A DNA stretch of 64,000 nt, taken from positions 1 through 64,000 of the forward strand of contig CAJYAD010000016.1 in the NCBI GenBank assembly GCA_913064775.1, given 5' to 3'. The DNA is from an uncultured Albidovulum sp. GTDB taxonomy: Bacteria > Pseudomonadota > Alphaproteobacteria > Rhodobacterales > Rhodobacteraceae. Positions within the stretch are counted from its first letter, which is position 1, and every line of letters starts with the position of its first letter. The notes under the pieces were generated by a model that saw only the letters and a program-made list of their open reading frames with translations, did no database searches and had not been told where the DNA came from. Below, piece after piece: positions 43,363-52,375 of the stretch. A program made the translations under genes and the position numbers.

Positions 43363-44685
43363 ATGCCCAATATCGATTTCACCTTGCCGCACTGGGCCTA
43401 TTGGGTGGGGCTGCTGGTCTTCCCGCTGGTCGCGGCGGCGCTGGCCAAGCGGCCACGCAAGACCGAGCGGCGCTATGTTCTGGGCTTGGGCTATTTCATC
43501 TTGCTGACCGGCGGGATGCTGGGGCTGCACCGCTTCTATCTGAAAAACCTGCTGGGGCTTTTGTTCATCCCGGTGTTCATCGCCATCCTCTACGCCAATG
43601 CGCAAGGCCAGGGCGCCCGCGCGACGCTGTCGGATCTGACCAACGCCGTGCGCATGGCCGAACGCACCACCCAGCGAGAGGGCGACCGGGTGAAGACCGC
43701 CCGCACGGAATTGCCCAAGATGAAGGCCGAACTGGCCGCCGCCGAGCCTGGCAGCTTTGCCGAGAAGCGCGCCCAGCGCAACGTCCAACGCGCCGAGGAC
43801 CGCATCAAGCAAGGCGAGGATCGGATCGCCGCCGCCCGCGCCACGCTGACAAACGACCGCCCCCCGATGGAGGCGGCCACCGCCCAGCTTGCGCGCTGGC
43901 GCAGTCTCTCGCGCTACGCCTTCTGGCTGATCCTCGCGGCGATGGCGGTGGATGCGCTACTGCTGCCGCTTCTGGTGCGCCGGGCCAACGCCCGCCTGCC
44001 CGCGCATGAGGAGATCAGCGAAACCGAGCGCGCGCTTCAGGAACTGGAAGCCGCCGAGAACAAGGAGGATTCGCGCCATATCTCCGCCGGATGGAGCGGC
44101 TGGATCGACCGGCTGTCGCTCTGGGCGGGCGAGTTCGTCGCCTATTGGGCGGTGATCGCGGTCTTCGTCTATTACTTCGAAGTCATCAGTCGCTATGTCT
44201 TCAACAGCCCCACGAACTGGGCGCATGAGGCGATGTATCTGATGTTCGGGATGCAATACCTGATCTCGGGCGCCTATGCGATGCTGACCGAAAGCCATGT
44301 GCGGGTCGACATCTTCTACGCCCCGCTGTCGCCCCGCCGAAAGGCCTGGGTCGACCTCTTCACCTCGGTCTTCTTCTTCATCTTCGCCGGCACGTTACTG
44401 ATGACCTCGTACATCTTCGCCATGGACGCGATCGCGGTGTCCACCGGCAACGGCCTGCTGTCGCAATGGGCGCGCGGCGAGATCCCGACCGAACAGATGC
44501 TGGCCAACTGGAACATGGCACAGTGGAGCGACACCAACATCCGCTGGGGAGAGATCAGCTTCAACGAATGGGAGGTGCCGCTGTGGCCAATGAAATGGGT
44601 CATGGTCATCGGCGCGCTGCTGCTTGTGCTGCAAGGCGTGTCGAAATTCGCGAAAGACGTTCGCGCAGTGATGGGAAGGGCCTGA
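43363..44685 (+). CDS. TRAP small permease (DctQ) with N-terminal TM2/coiled-coil extension
   Basis: A 440-residue protein, more than twice the usual DctQ length. Residues ~1-80 contain membrane helices with a TM2-domain-like motif ('FILLTGGMLGLHRFYLKNLL'). Residues ~88-175 are a charged coiled-coil, followed by another helix at ~182-202. From ~245 the standard four-helix DctQ domain follows ('AVFVYYFEVISRYVFNSPTN' and 'LTESHVRVDIFYAPLSPRRK'). The N-terminal part is an added module of unknown role. It lies between the binding protein and the large permease. Confidence 0.88.
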   Translation: MPNIDFTLPHWAYWVGLLVFPLVAAALAKRPRKTERRYVLGLGYFILLTGGMLGLHRFYLKNLLGLLFIPVFIAILYANAQGQGARATLSDLTNAVRMAERTTQREGDRVKTARTELPKMKAELAAAEPGSFAEKRAQRNVQRAEDRIKQGEDRIAAARATLTNDRPPMEAATAQLARWRSLSRYAFWLILAAMAVDALLLPLLVRRANARLPAHEEISETERALQELEAAENKEDSRHISAGWSGWIDRLSLWAGEFVAYWAVIAVFVYYFEVISRYVFNSPTNWAHEAMYLMFGMQYLISGAYAMLTESHVRVDIFYAPLSPRRKAWVDLFTSVFFFIFAGTLLMTSYIFAMDAIAVSTGNGLLSQWARGEIPTEQMLANWNMAQWSDTNIRWGEISFNEWEVPLWPMKWVMVIGALLLVLQGVSKFAKDVRAVMGRA

Positions 44686-44688
44686 GCC

Positions 44689-46044
44689 ATGGGACTTGAG
44701 ATTGGAATCGAATGGCTCACGCTGATCATGTTCGGCTCTTTGGTGATCCTGCTGATGGCGGGGTTGCCGCTGGCCTTCGTCACCGGCGGGCTGGCCTGCG
44801 TCTTTCTGTTCGTGCTGGGCGACGCGCGGGCGCTGAACCTCGTGCCAAGCCGCATCTTTCCGTTGATGACCAACTACCAGCTCTCCGCCATACCCTTGTT
44901 CATCTTCATGGCCTCGATGCTGGAACGCGCCGGCATCATCAACGAGATGTTCGACGTCATCTACAGGGTGCTGGGCGGGGTGCGCGGCGGGCTGGCGGCG
45001 GCGACGATCATCGCCTCGACGATTCTGGCCGCGATGGTGGGCGTGATCGGCGCGGCGGTGGTGACGATGGGTATCATCGCACTGCCCGCCATGCTGAACC
45101 GCGGCTATGACCCGAAGATCGCGATGGGGTCGATCATGGCCGGCGGCACGCTGGGCATCCTGATCCCGCCGTCGATCCTGGCCATCATCTATGCCGTCGT
45201 GGCCGAGCAATCGGTGGGCGAGCTGTTCATTGGCGCGGTCATTCCGGGCCTGCTTTTGTCGGGGATGTATGTGGCCTACGTCATCCTGCGCTGCACCATC
45301 AACCCCGAGATGGGGCCGCCGATCCCGGTGGAAGAGCGCATCTCGACTGCCGCCAAGATCCGCCTGATGGGCAACATGTCGGCGCCGATCGCGCTGATCG
45401 TCATCGTGCTGGGCGTGATCTTCACCGGCGTCGCCACGCCCGTCGAGGCCGCCGGCATCGGCACCTTCGGCGCGATCATCGTCGCGGCGATCCACCGCAA
45501 GCTGGACTGGCAGACCCTCCGCGAGGCGGCGCTGACCACGCTCAAGGCCTCGGCCATGGTGATCTGGATCATGTTCGGCGCGACGATCTTCGTCGGCCTC
45601 TACGTGCTGGAGGGCGGGCAGGAATTCGTGCAGAACGCGCTGCAATCCACCGGCCTCGGGCCCTGGGGCATCCTGATCATCATGCAACTTGTGCTGATCA
45701 TTCTGGGCATGTTCCTCGACTGGGTCGGCATCCTGCTGCTCTGCGTGCCGATCTTCGTGCCGATCATCAAGGCGCTGGGCGCCCCCGCCTTCGGGCTGTC
45801 CGATCCCGACGATCTGGTGCTGTGGTTCGGGGTGCTCTACCTCGTGAACATGCAGATGAGCTTTCTCTCGCCACCTTTCGGCTATGCGCTCTTCTACCTG
45901 CGCGGCGTCGCCCCGCCCGAGATCCCGATGGGCGACATCTTCCGCTCGGCGCTGCCGTTCCTGGCGCTGCAGATCGTCGGGCTGCTGATGTGCATGCTGT
46001 TCCCCGAGATCGTCATCTGGCTGCCCAGGCTGGTCTATGGATGA
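44689..46044 (+). CDS. TRAP transporter large permease (DctM)
   Basis: A 451-residue membrane protein with about 12 helices, the sodium-coupled large subunit of the TRAP transporter. Family segments include 'LVILLMAGLPLAFVTGGLAC', 'AMVGVIGAAVVTMGIIALPA', 'GGTLGILIPPSILAIIYAVV' and 'FLDWVGILLLCVPIFVPII'. It starts 3 bases after the small permease stop. The operon is complete: binding protein, small permease, large permease. Confidence 0.96.
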   Translation: MGLEIGIEWLTLIMFGSLVILLMAGLPLAFVTGGLACVFLFVLGDARALNLVPSRIFPLMTNYQLSAIPLFIFMASMLERAGIINEMFDVIYRVLGGVRGGLAAATIIASTILAAMVGVIGAAVVTMGIIALPAMLNRGYDPKIAMGSIMAGGTLGILIPPSILAIIYAVVAEQSVGELFIGAVIPGLLLSGMYVAYVILRCTINPEMGPPIPVEERISTAAKIRLMGNMSAPIALIVIVLGVIFTGVATPVEAAGIGTFGAIIVAAIHRKLDWQTLREAALTTLKASAMVIWIMFGATIFVGLYVLEGGQEFVQNALQSTGLGPWGILIIMQLVLIILGMFLDWVGILLLCVPIFVPIIKALGAPAFGLSDPDDLVLWFGVLYLVNMQMSFLSPPFGYALFYLRGVAPPEIPMGDIFRSALPFLALQIVGLLMCMLFPEIVIWLPRLVYG

Positions 46045-46161
46045 CAACGGGCGCTTGTGCCGCGTCCACCTGCAGGGTCCGGTTCCCGGCCCTGCATTTG
46101 CGACAGGCCACGATGGAACACGTCCCGCAAGCGACGGAAGCCACGACAAGAAATGGGGAAA

Positions 46162-46238
46162 TGGTGCACCCGGAGCGATTCGAACGCCCGACCCCCAGAT
46201 TCGTAGTCTGGTGCTCTATCCAGCTGAGCTACGGGTGC
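46162..46238 (-). tRNA. tRNA-Arg (anticodon ACG)
   Basis: The minus strand from 46238 begins GCACCCGTAGCTCAGCTGGA and folds as a cloverleaf. The acceptor stem GCACCCG pairs with CGGGTGC, the anticodon loop is CTACGAA with anticodon ACG (reads CGN through inosine), the T-loop is TTCGAAT, and CCA is encoded at 46162-46164. The length is 77 bases. Confidence 0.97.
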
Positions 46239-46517
46239 GTGGAGACGGCGTTTAGCCCTGCCAGCCGGGCATTGCAAGGGGCAAATCACAGCTTTTTCGA
46301 AAGCCGGGTCAGGAAACCGCGCAGGTCCGCTTCGGGCCTTTCGCGGATCCCGGCGGCCGGGTGTATTTCCGCCAACACCGACCAACGCGATGTCGCGGCC
46401 CGGCATCCCGCGCCCCGCGCCCGCACCAACAGGCAACCGGCGGGAAAGCGCCCCCTCCGTGGGCCCGGGGCGACAGAGGGGATGGAATTCGCGCCCCGAG
46501 ATTACTAGATCAGGGGA

Positions 46518-47156
46518 ATGAAACGCTTTCGCCGCCTCAGCGCCCGCCCGTTCGCCCGCAGTTCCGCCGCGCTTGCCGCGCCGCTGGTGGCGGCCTTCGC
46601 CCTGCCCGCCGGCGCCGCCCCGATCCCGCTTGCGGATCTGTCGAGCTACCTCAACAGCATGACGACCGCCGAGGCACCCTTTACCCAGATCAACGCCGAT
46701 GGCTCGATCTCGACCGGCACGCTGTTCATCGACCGCCCCGGGCGGGTACGGTTTCAATACGCGCCGCCCGATGGCACGCTGGTGATCGCCAACAACGGCG
46801 TAGTGGCGGTGATCGACCCGAAATCGAATCAGCTGCCCCAGCAATATCCGCTGCGCCGCACGCCGCTGAACCTGATCCTCGCCCGCCATGTCGAGTTGAG
46901 CCAAGCCAATTCCGTGACCGGTCTGCGCCAGGACGGGGTCAAGACGATCGTCACCGCCCATGACCCGAAGCATCCCGACTACGGCACGATCCAGCTGGTC
47001 TTCACGCCGGACCCCACCCAGTTGCGGCAATGGGTGATCACCGATCAGGGCGGTCAGAAAACCACCATCGTGCTCGGCGACATGAAGACCGGTATACCGA
47101 TCCCGACCAAGACCTTCGACATCAGCGCGGCCGCGCCTCGGCCGATCAAGCACTGA
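46518..47156 (+). CDS. lolA: Outer-membrane lipoprotein carrier protein LolA family
   Basis: A 212-residue periplasmic protein with a basic, hydrophobic signal peptide (cleavage near 'AGA-AP', residue ~33). The mature part matches LolA: 'FTQINADGSISTGTLFIDRP', 'RVRFQYAPPDGTLVIANNG' and 'LNLILARHVELSQ'. LolA ferries lipoproteins from LolCDE to the outer membrane. Slightly shorter than the enterobacterial protein but normal for this order. The ATG lies 11 bases after a GATCAGGGG ribosome-binding region. Confidence 0.88.
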   Translation: MKRFRRLSARPFARSSAALAAPLVAAFALPAGAAPIPLADLSSYLNSMTTAEAPFTQINADGSISTGTLFIDRPGRVRFQYAPPDGTLVIANNGVVAVIDPKSNQLPQQYPLRRTPLNLILARHVELSQANSVTGLRQDGVKTIVTAHDPKHPDYGTIQLVFTPDPTQLRQWVITDQGGQKTTIVLGDMKTGIPIPTKTFDISAAAPRPIKH

Positions 47157-47175
47157 GACGAGGCCACTGGTTTCG

Positions 47176-47757
47176 CTACATCTTCCCGCAAGAGATCAGC
47201 TGCGCCTCGTAGCTATAGGCGCGTCGCTGTACCCGATCCGCCACCTCGACCAGCCAGCGCTTGTGGCGGTAGGAGCCGCGGGCATAGCCGGCGAAGCCCT
47301 CGTGATAGGCAAGATAAAGGTCACGCGCATCGGACCGAGAGATGTTCAGCTTCTGATGCGCCTTGTTCAGGTACCAGCCCATGAAATCGGTGGCGTCGTT
47401 GATATTCGTGCGCCGCGCGCCCCAGCGTCCGGCCTCCTTGCGGTAATCGTCCCAGGTGCCGTCCAGCACCTGCGCGTAACCGTAGGCCGAGCTTTGCCGC
47501 CCCATCGGGATCACGCCCAGAAGCCAGCGAAACGGGGTACGCGCATCGCCGATGAAACTCGATTCCTGATGGATCATCGCCATCTGCACGGCCACCGGAA
47601 TACCCCAGCGCGCGCGCGACTGGCGCATCGCCGACAGGTAATGAGGACGCTCGCTGACGATCACGCAGGCGTCGTTCACGTTGGTCGGCGGCGCGTAGCG
47701 GCGCCCACAGGACGCCAAAGCCAGCAACACCATGGCTGCGAGGAGAAGTCTGCTCAT
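47176..47757 (-). CDS. Lytic transglycosylase-like lipoprotein (SLT domain)
   Basis: A 193-residue lipoprotein. The signal 'MSRLLLAAMVLLALASCGRR' contains a lipobox (LASC) with lipidated Cys17. The mature part is an SLT-like domain with catalytic Glu in 'MAMIHQESSF', then 'GYAQVLDGTWDDYRKEAGRW', and 'DLYLAYHEGFAGYARGSYR' near the C-terminus. It would cleave peptidoglycan glycan strands. The start at 47757 was set by the lipoprotein signal; the longer frame upstream is not supported. Confidence 0.88.
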   Translation of the reverse strand: MSRLLLAAMVLLALASCGRRYAPPTNVNDACVIVSERPHYLSAMRQSRARWGIPVAVQMAMIHQESSFIGDARTPFRWLLGVIPMGRQSSAYGYAQVLDGTWDDYRKEAGRWGARRTNINDATDFMGWYLNKAHQKLNISRSDARDLYLAYHEGFAGYARGSYRHKRWLVEVADRVQRRAYSYEAQLISCGKM

Positions 47758-47970
47758 CTGCCTCTCGCTTATTGTTGGTTGCAGGATAAGCGAATTTTCC
47801 CTGACAGAAAACCGTCCCATCGCCGGAAACCGCACGAGAACAGCGATTTTGCGCCCATGGCTGCACGGCACTGTCGGATCGGCGTTCACAGACTGTTTCT
47901 CGAATACTTGATCGCGCCGATGGACGGCACGGCACCGAAAGACTAATTATTGTAACGGGGGTTGCTACGA

Positions 47971-48297
47971 ATGTTGAAAACACGGGCGAAATACCACATC
48001 GGCCAGGTGGTGCGTCATCGCAGACATCCGTTTCGCGGTGTGGTCTTCGATGTCGACGCCATGTTTTCGAACACCGAAGACTGGTATCAGGCCATCCCGG
48101 AAGAAAGCCGACCGGCCAAGGATCAGCCCTTCTATCACCTGCTGGCGGAAAACGATCAAAGCTATTACGTCGCCTATGTGTCCGAACAGAACCTCGTCCC
48201 CGACGAAACCGGAGAGCCTGTCGAACACCCCGACCTGTCCGATCTATTCGGCGATTTCGACGGCGCCGCCTACCAGCTTCAGTTCCAGCTGAACTGA
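47971..48297 (+). CDS. hspQ: Heat shock protein HspQ (hemimethylated DNA-binding domain)
   Basis: A 108-residue protein with the YccV/HspQ domain: 'AKYHIGQVVRHRRHPFRGVV', 'DWYQAIPEESRPAKDQPFYH', and 'YVAYVSEQNLVPDETGEPVE'. HspQ is a protease adaptor (Lon) in enterobacteria and binds hemimethylated DNA in vitro. The ATG at 47971 was preferred over a TTG 9 bases upstream. It diverges from the transglycosylase gene across 213 A/T-richer bases. Confidence 0.92.
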   Translation: MLKTRAKYHIGQVVRHRRHPFRGVVFDVDAMFSNTEDWYQAIPEESRPAKDQPFYHLLAENDQSYYVAYVSEQNLVPDETGEPVEHPDLSDLFGDFDGAAYQLQFQLN

Positions 48298-48392
48298 TCC
48301 ACTTTCATTGTTCCGCAAATACGCACGCGGCCGCCGGGCCCGCGACCACGCGCGCAGGCCACGCCCAGACGACGGCACCGCGCGTTGCTGCC

Positions 48393-49976
48393 TCAATAGC
48401 CCAAAGCACAGCCGTCCTTGCGCGGATCCGACGCGCCCACCAACACCCCGGTCTCGGGGTCGATCAGAATCGCCTGGGCGCCGCCGATCGGCCCCTCGGG
48501 GATGCGCACCGCATGGCCCATCTCGGCCAGCTTCGCGCGCACCGCATCGCTGTAGCCGCGCTCGACCTCCATCCCCTCGCCGCCGGCGGCAAAGCTGCGC
48601 GGCGCGTCGATCGCCGCCTGCGGGCTCAGCCCGAAATCGATCAGGTTAGTGACAAAGCGCGCATGCCCGTTCGCCTGATAGGCCCCGCCCATCACGCCGA
48701 AGGGCATCATCACCTTGCCATCGCGGCACAGCATGCCCGGAATGATCGTATGCATCGGGCGCTTGCCCGGACCGGCCTCGTTCGGATGCCCCTCGGCCAG
48801 GGTGAAACCGGCGCCGCGATTCTGGAAATTGATCCCGTAGCGCGATGAGGCCAGACCCGACCCGAAAGCGTGGAAGACCGAATAGATCAGCGACACCGCC
48901 ATGCGGTCGCGGTCGACCACGGTGATATAGATCGTGTCGCGGTGCACCGCCTCGGACAGCGGGGCCGGGTCGGCCATCGCCCGCTTGGGGTCGATCAGCG
49001 CGGCCAGCTTCTCAGCGGTCTCGATCGACAGCATGTGGTCGAGCCGGGTCATATGCGCAGGATCCGCGACGAAACGGTTGCGCGTGTCATAGGCCAGCTT
49101 CGCGGCCTCGGCCTCGATATGGGCGCGCTCGGCACCAAGCGGATCCATCGCGGCCAGATCGAACTGCGCCAGGATGTTCAGCAGCAATATCGCCGCCGCG
49201 CCCTGGCCGTTTGGCGGATGCTCGACCAGATCGACACCCTTGTAGCTGCCGCGCACCGGCTCACCGTAGGTGCAGTCGGTCGCCGCGAAATCCGCCAGCG
49301 TGTGGCTGCCCCCCAGCGCACGAAGCGAGGCCACCATGTCCTCGGCCACAGTGCCCTCATAAAAGCCGGCACGTCCCTCGGCGGCGATCTTGCGCAGCAC
49401 CTCGGCCTGCCCGGGCGCACGGAAGGTCTGCCCGATCGCGGGCGCCTTGCCACCCAGAAGGTAGAAGCCGCGCGCATCGCCCTGCAGCGTCCCGGCCGAG
49501 GCGGCCCAGTCGAAGGCCACCCGCGGCGCCACCGGTACACCTTCGTCGGCATAGCGGATCGCGGGGGCCAGAATGCGCGACAGCCCCAGCTTGCCCCAAT
49601 CCTCGGACAGCCGGCAGAAGGCATCGATCGCGCCGGGCACGGTGACGGCCTCGGGGCCGCGCAGTGGCACGGCGGTCAGGCCGCGGCCGCGCATCTCGGC
49701 GGCGCTCAGGCCCGCCGGCGCCCGGCCCGAGCCGTTCAGCGCGACGATCCGTTCCTCGCCCGCGGGTTTCATCAGCACGAAGCAATCGCCGCCGATCCCG
49801 GTCATCTGCGGCTCGCAGATCCCCAGCAGCACCGCCCCGGCGATCGCCGCATCCACGGCATTGCCGCCCGCCTCAAGGGTCTCGACCGCCACCTTGGCCG
49901 CCAGAGGGTGCGAAGTTGCACACATTCCGTTCTGGGCGAAGACCGCCGATCGGCCGGGAAGTTGATAGTCGCGCAT
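48393..49976 (-). CDS. Gamma-glutamyltransferase family protein (YwrD-like)
   Basis: A 527-residue N-terminal-nucleophile hydrolase that should self-cleave. The catalytic Thr lies in 'DTIYITVVDRDRMAVSLIYS', which matches the YwrD-like/cephalosporin-acylase branch (DT-x-Y) rather than classical GGT (TTH). 'GSGLASSRYGINFQNRGAGF' and 'MHTIIPGMLC' are further conserved segments. No signal peptide is visible, so it is probably cytoplasmic. The ATG at 49976 follows a GAGGGGGC ribosome-binding site. The substrate is unknown. Confidence 0.88.
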   Translation of the reverse strand: MRDYQLPGRSAVFAQNGMCATSHPLAAKVAVETLEAGGNAVDAAIAGAVLLGICEPQMTGIGGDCFVLMKPAGEERIVALNGSGRAPAGLSAAEMRGRGLTAVPLRGPEAVTVPGAIDAFCRLSEDWGKLGLSRILAPAIRYADEGVPVAPRVAFDWAASAGTLQGDARGFYLLGGKAPAIGQTFRAPGQAEVLRKIAAEGRAGFYEGTVAEDMVASLRALGGSHTLADFAATDCTYGEPVRGSYKGVDLVEHPPNGQGAAAILLLNILAQFDLAAMDPLGAERAHIEAEAAKLAYDTRNRFVADPAHMTRLDHMLSIETAEKLAALIDPKRAMADPAPLSEAVHRDTIYITVVDRDRMAVSLIYSVFHAFGSGLASSRYGINFQNRGAGFTLAEGHPNEAGPGKRPMHTIIPGMLCRDGKVMMPFGVMGGAYQANGHARFVTNLIDFGLSPQAAIDAPRSFAAGGEGMEVERGYSDAVRAKLAEMGHAVRIPEGPIGGAQAILIDPETGVLVGASDPRKDGCALGY

Positions 49977-50337
49977 GCTTGCCCCCTCACAGTTCAGCGC
50001 GACGATAGGCCGTCGCACGCGCGATGCCAAGCACCCGCGGTCAGAGATTTTGACCAATTGCAGTGGGTAGGATGGGCAGCCTTGCAGCCGCCAGATCGGG
50101 GCCAAACCGGGCCCCAACGCTGGCCCGGAACGCCAAAATCCCGCTAGAGACAGCGGGCTTGGGCGTTTTCGTTGCCCGCCGCACAGAAACCTCGGCTCCG
50201 CGAACTGGGTGGGGGCTGTTGACCGCGGCGCCGAGGTGAAGCCTGTGCAGCTACGGGTTCGGTATCGCCGCCACCAATGGCCGAGGTATGGGCGAAATCC
50301 GGCATCTTTGTGTCACTGTTTACCCAATCCTTACACT
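49977..50337. other. Intergenic region upstream of the glutamyltransferase gene, with terminator
   Basis: This 361-base gap separates the RsbW-like gene from the glutamyltransferase gene, both on the minus strand. It contains a strong hairpin, CCCGCT (50140-50145) / AGCGGG (50152-50157), nested inside AACGCC/GGCGTT arms. On the minus strand it is followed by ATTTT, so it likely terminates the STAS/RsbW transcript. I see no gene in the rest. Confidence 0.5.
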
Positions 50338-50703
50338 TCATCCGATCGGCGGCTTTTGTTCGGTCTTCAGGCTGAATTGGAACCAGTTGCATCCGCCTTC
50401 GCGCCAGTAGTCCAGCCCGCTGGCGAGGGCGCGAATCAAGTGCCAGCCGAATCCCCCCTCGGGCGGGCCGCCCTCGTCCGAGGGCGGCAGCGTCCCATCG
50501 GGCAAGGTACCGCCGGGCATCGGACGGCCCCAATCCTGCACGGTGAAGCGCAGCGCCTGCACGTCGCCGTCGGCGCCGCTGTCGATCGTCGCGGCAACCG
50601 CGATCCAGCCGCCGCGCACCGCCATCGGGTCCGAGGCGAAATCCAGGCAGATCGCCGCCGCCCCGGCCCCTGCCCGGGCCGAGGCCGCCGTCTCACCCTG
50701 CAT
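50338..50703 (-). CDS. RsbW-like ATP-binding protein lacking the N box
   Basis: A 121-residue protein ending in a recognisable HATPase_c_2 (anti-sigma kinase) C-terminus: 'VQDWGRPMPGG' in the place of the DxGxxMP box and 'PEGGFGWHLIRALASGLDY' as the G2 box. The N-terminal 'CLDFASDPMAVRGG' is also family-like, but it runs directly into the central beta-strand ('WIAVAATIDSGADGD'). The ~50-residue helix carrying the ExxxNxxxH magnesium-ATP box is missing in frame. It starts at 50703, overlapping the STAS gene's stop by 11 bases. It is probably a non-kinase remnant or pseudokinase. Confidence 0.75.
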   Translation of the reverse strand: MQGETAASARAGAGAAAICLDFASDPMAVRGGWIAVAATIDSGADGDVQALRFTVQDWGRPMPGGTLPDGTLPPSDEGGPPEGGFGWHLIRALASGLDYWREGGCNWFQFSLKTEQKPPIG

Positions 50704-51043
50704 GACGGCCTTCCGCCGCGGCGGAAAGCTCCGGCACCGCCGCATGCAGGGTGAACACACTGTCCATCCGGGTCAGGGCGAAGACCTTGCCAACCGTCGG
50801 CGTCATCCCCGCCAGTTCCAACCGCCGCTCAGGCGCCAGCATCTTCATTACCGCCACCACCGCGCCCAATCCGCTGCTGTCGAGGAAATCCACCTTCGAC
50901 AGATCCAGGATCACCCGCGTCACCGGCTGGTCGACGATATCGCGCATCGCGTCCTTGAATCGAATCGCTACCGCGGCGTCAATCCGCGCTTCATCAACGC
51001 GGACAAGCAGGAAATCATCCTGCAGATTTGGCACCAGTTTCAT
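50693..51043 (-). CDS. STAS domain protein (anti-sigma factor antagonist-like)
   Basis: A 116-residue protein with a complete STAS domain. The phosphorylatable serine lies in 'LDLSKVDFLDSSGLGAVV', and 'RLELAGMTPTVGKVFALTRM' and 'DSVFTLHAAVPE' follow. SpoIIAA/RsbV-type proteins bind an RsbW-type kinase. It overlaps the RsbW-like gene and is its expected partner. No PP2C phosphatase or sigma factor is nearby. Confidence 0.9.
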   Translation of the reverse strand: MKLVPNLQDDFLLVRVDEARIDAAVAIRFKDAMRDIVDQPVTRVILDLSKVDFLDSSGLGAVVAVMKMLAPERRLELAGMTPTVGKVFALTRMDSVFTLHAAVPELSAAAEGRHAG

Positions 51044-51129
51044 CCGACCCTCCGTTATTCGCTACTGCGAAGGCTAGACGGCAATCCTTACCATTCGGTA
51101 TGCAGGGCCATTCCAAAGGAGGGGCGACG

Positions 51130-52323
51130 ATGGAAGACGTGGTGATCACCGGGGCGGCGCGAACCGCAATGGGCGGCTTTCAGGGTGTGTTCACCCCCGC
51201 CACGGCGGCCGAACTGGGCGGCGCGGCGATCCGCGCGGCGATGGCGGGCGCGGGCGTCGCCCCCGCGCAGATCGAAGAGGTCCTGATGGGCTGCGTCCTG
51301 TCCGCCGGCCAGGGCCAGGCGCCGGCGCGACAGGCGGGCTTTGCCGCAGGCCTCGGCGAAGAAGTGCCGGCGACCACGCTGAACAAGATGTGCGGCTCGG
51401 GCATGCGCACGGCGATGATGGGCTTCGACCAGATCGCGCTGGGCCATTCCGGCATCCTTGTGGCCGGCGGGATGGAGAGCATGACCAACGCCCCCTACCT
51501 GCTGCCCAAGGCGCGCGGCGGGTTCCGGATGGGCCATGGCCAGGTGATCGACCACATGTTCCTTGACGGGCTAGAGGATGCCTATGACCGCGGAGAGAAC
51601 GGGGCCGGCCGCCTGATGGGCGCCTTCGCCGAGGATTGCGCCGAGGCGTTCCAGTTCACCCGCGATGCCCAGGACGCCTATGCGCTGGGCTCGCTCTCGA
51701 ACGCGCTGGCGGCGCAGAAATCCGGCGCCTTCGCGGACGAAATCGCCCCCGTGACCGTGACCACCCGCAAGGGTAAGGCCGTGGTGGCCGAGGACGAGCA
51801 GCCCGGCAATGCCCGCCCCGACAAGATCCCGACGCTGAAGCCCGCCTTCCGCCCGGGCGGCACGGTGACGGCGGCGAATTCCTCGTCGATCTCGGACGGC
51901 GCGGCGGCGCTGGTGCTGGCTGGCCGCACGGCAGCCGAGGCCGCCGGCCTGACCATCCGCGCCCGCGTTCTGGGCCATGCCAGCCACGCCCAGGCGCCCG
52001 GCCTGTTCCCGACCGCGCCGATCCCCGCCGCCCGCAAGCTGATGGAGCGGCTGGGCTGGTCGGTCGAGGACGTCGACCTGTGGGAGGTGAACGAGGCCTT
52101 CGCGGTCGTGCCCATGGCCTTCATGCATGAGATGGGCGTGCCGCGCGAGAAGATGAACGTGAACGGCGGCGCCTGCGCGCTGGGGCATCCGATCGGCGCC
52201 TCGGGCACGCGGATCATCGTGACGCTGCTGAACGCGCTGGAAAAGCGCGGGCTGAAGCGCGGGCTTGCGGCGATCTGCATCGGCGGCGGCGAAGGCACGG
52301 CGATCGCGATCGAACGGCCCTAG
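51130..52323 (+). CDS. Acetyl-CoA acetyltransferase (thiolase)
   Basis: A 397-residue thiolase. The acyl-accepting Cys88 is in 'NKMCGSGMRTAMM', the catalytic His353 in 'NGGACALGHPIGASGTR', and Cys383 in 'CIGGGEGTA'. It condenses or cleaves acetoacetyl-CoA, but family assignment alone cannot say which direction or chain length. The ATG at 51130 follows GGAGGGGCG. It diverges from the STAS gene. Confidence 0.94.
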   Translation: MEDVVITGAARTAMGGFQGVFTPATAAELGGAAIRAAMAGAGVAPAQIEEVLMGCVLSAGQGQAPARQAGFAAGLGEEVPATTLNKMCGSGMRTAMMGFDQIALGHSGILVAGGMESMTNAPYLLPKARGGFRMGHGQVIDHMFLDGLEDAYDRGENGAGRLMGAFAEDCAEAFQFTRDAQDAYALGSLSNALAAQKSGAFADEIAPVTVTTRKGKAVVAEDEQPGNARPDKIPTLKPAFRPGGTVTAANSSSISDGAAALVLAGRTAAEAAGLTIRARVLGHASHAQAPGLFPTAPIPAARKLMERLGWSVEDVDLWEVNEAFAVVPMAFMHEMGVPREKMNVNGGACALGHPIGASGTRIIVTLLNALEKRGLKRGLAAICIGGGEGTAIAIERP

Positions 52324-52375
52324 GCCCCTTACCCCTTACCCCGGATCCCGCGTCCTGCGGGGGCCGGCGGTCGGG

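Noticed and set aside
44395..46149. 584-codon open frame antisense to the TRAP large permease
   Set aside because: Low-complexity His/Asp/Arg/Gln composition typical of an antisense shadow; the plus strand is a complete DctM with all motifs.
46239..46517. Possible gene between tRNA-Arg and lolA
   Set aside because: Open frames here are short, have no ribosome-binding site or family motif and read through the tRNA; treated as intergenic.
48870..50147. 425-codon open frame antisense to the glutamyltransferase gene
   Set aside because: Shadow frame; no motif, while the minus strand encodes a complete protein with its catalytic Thr.
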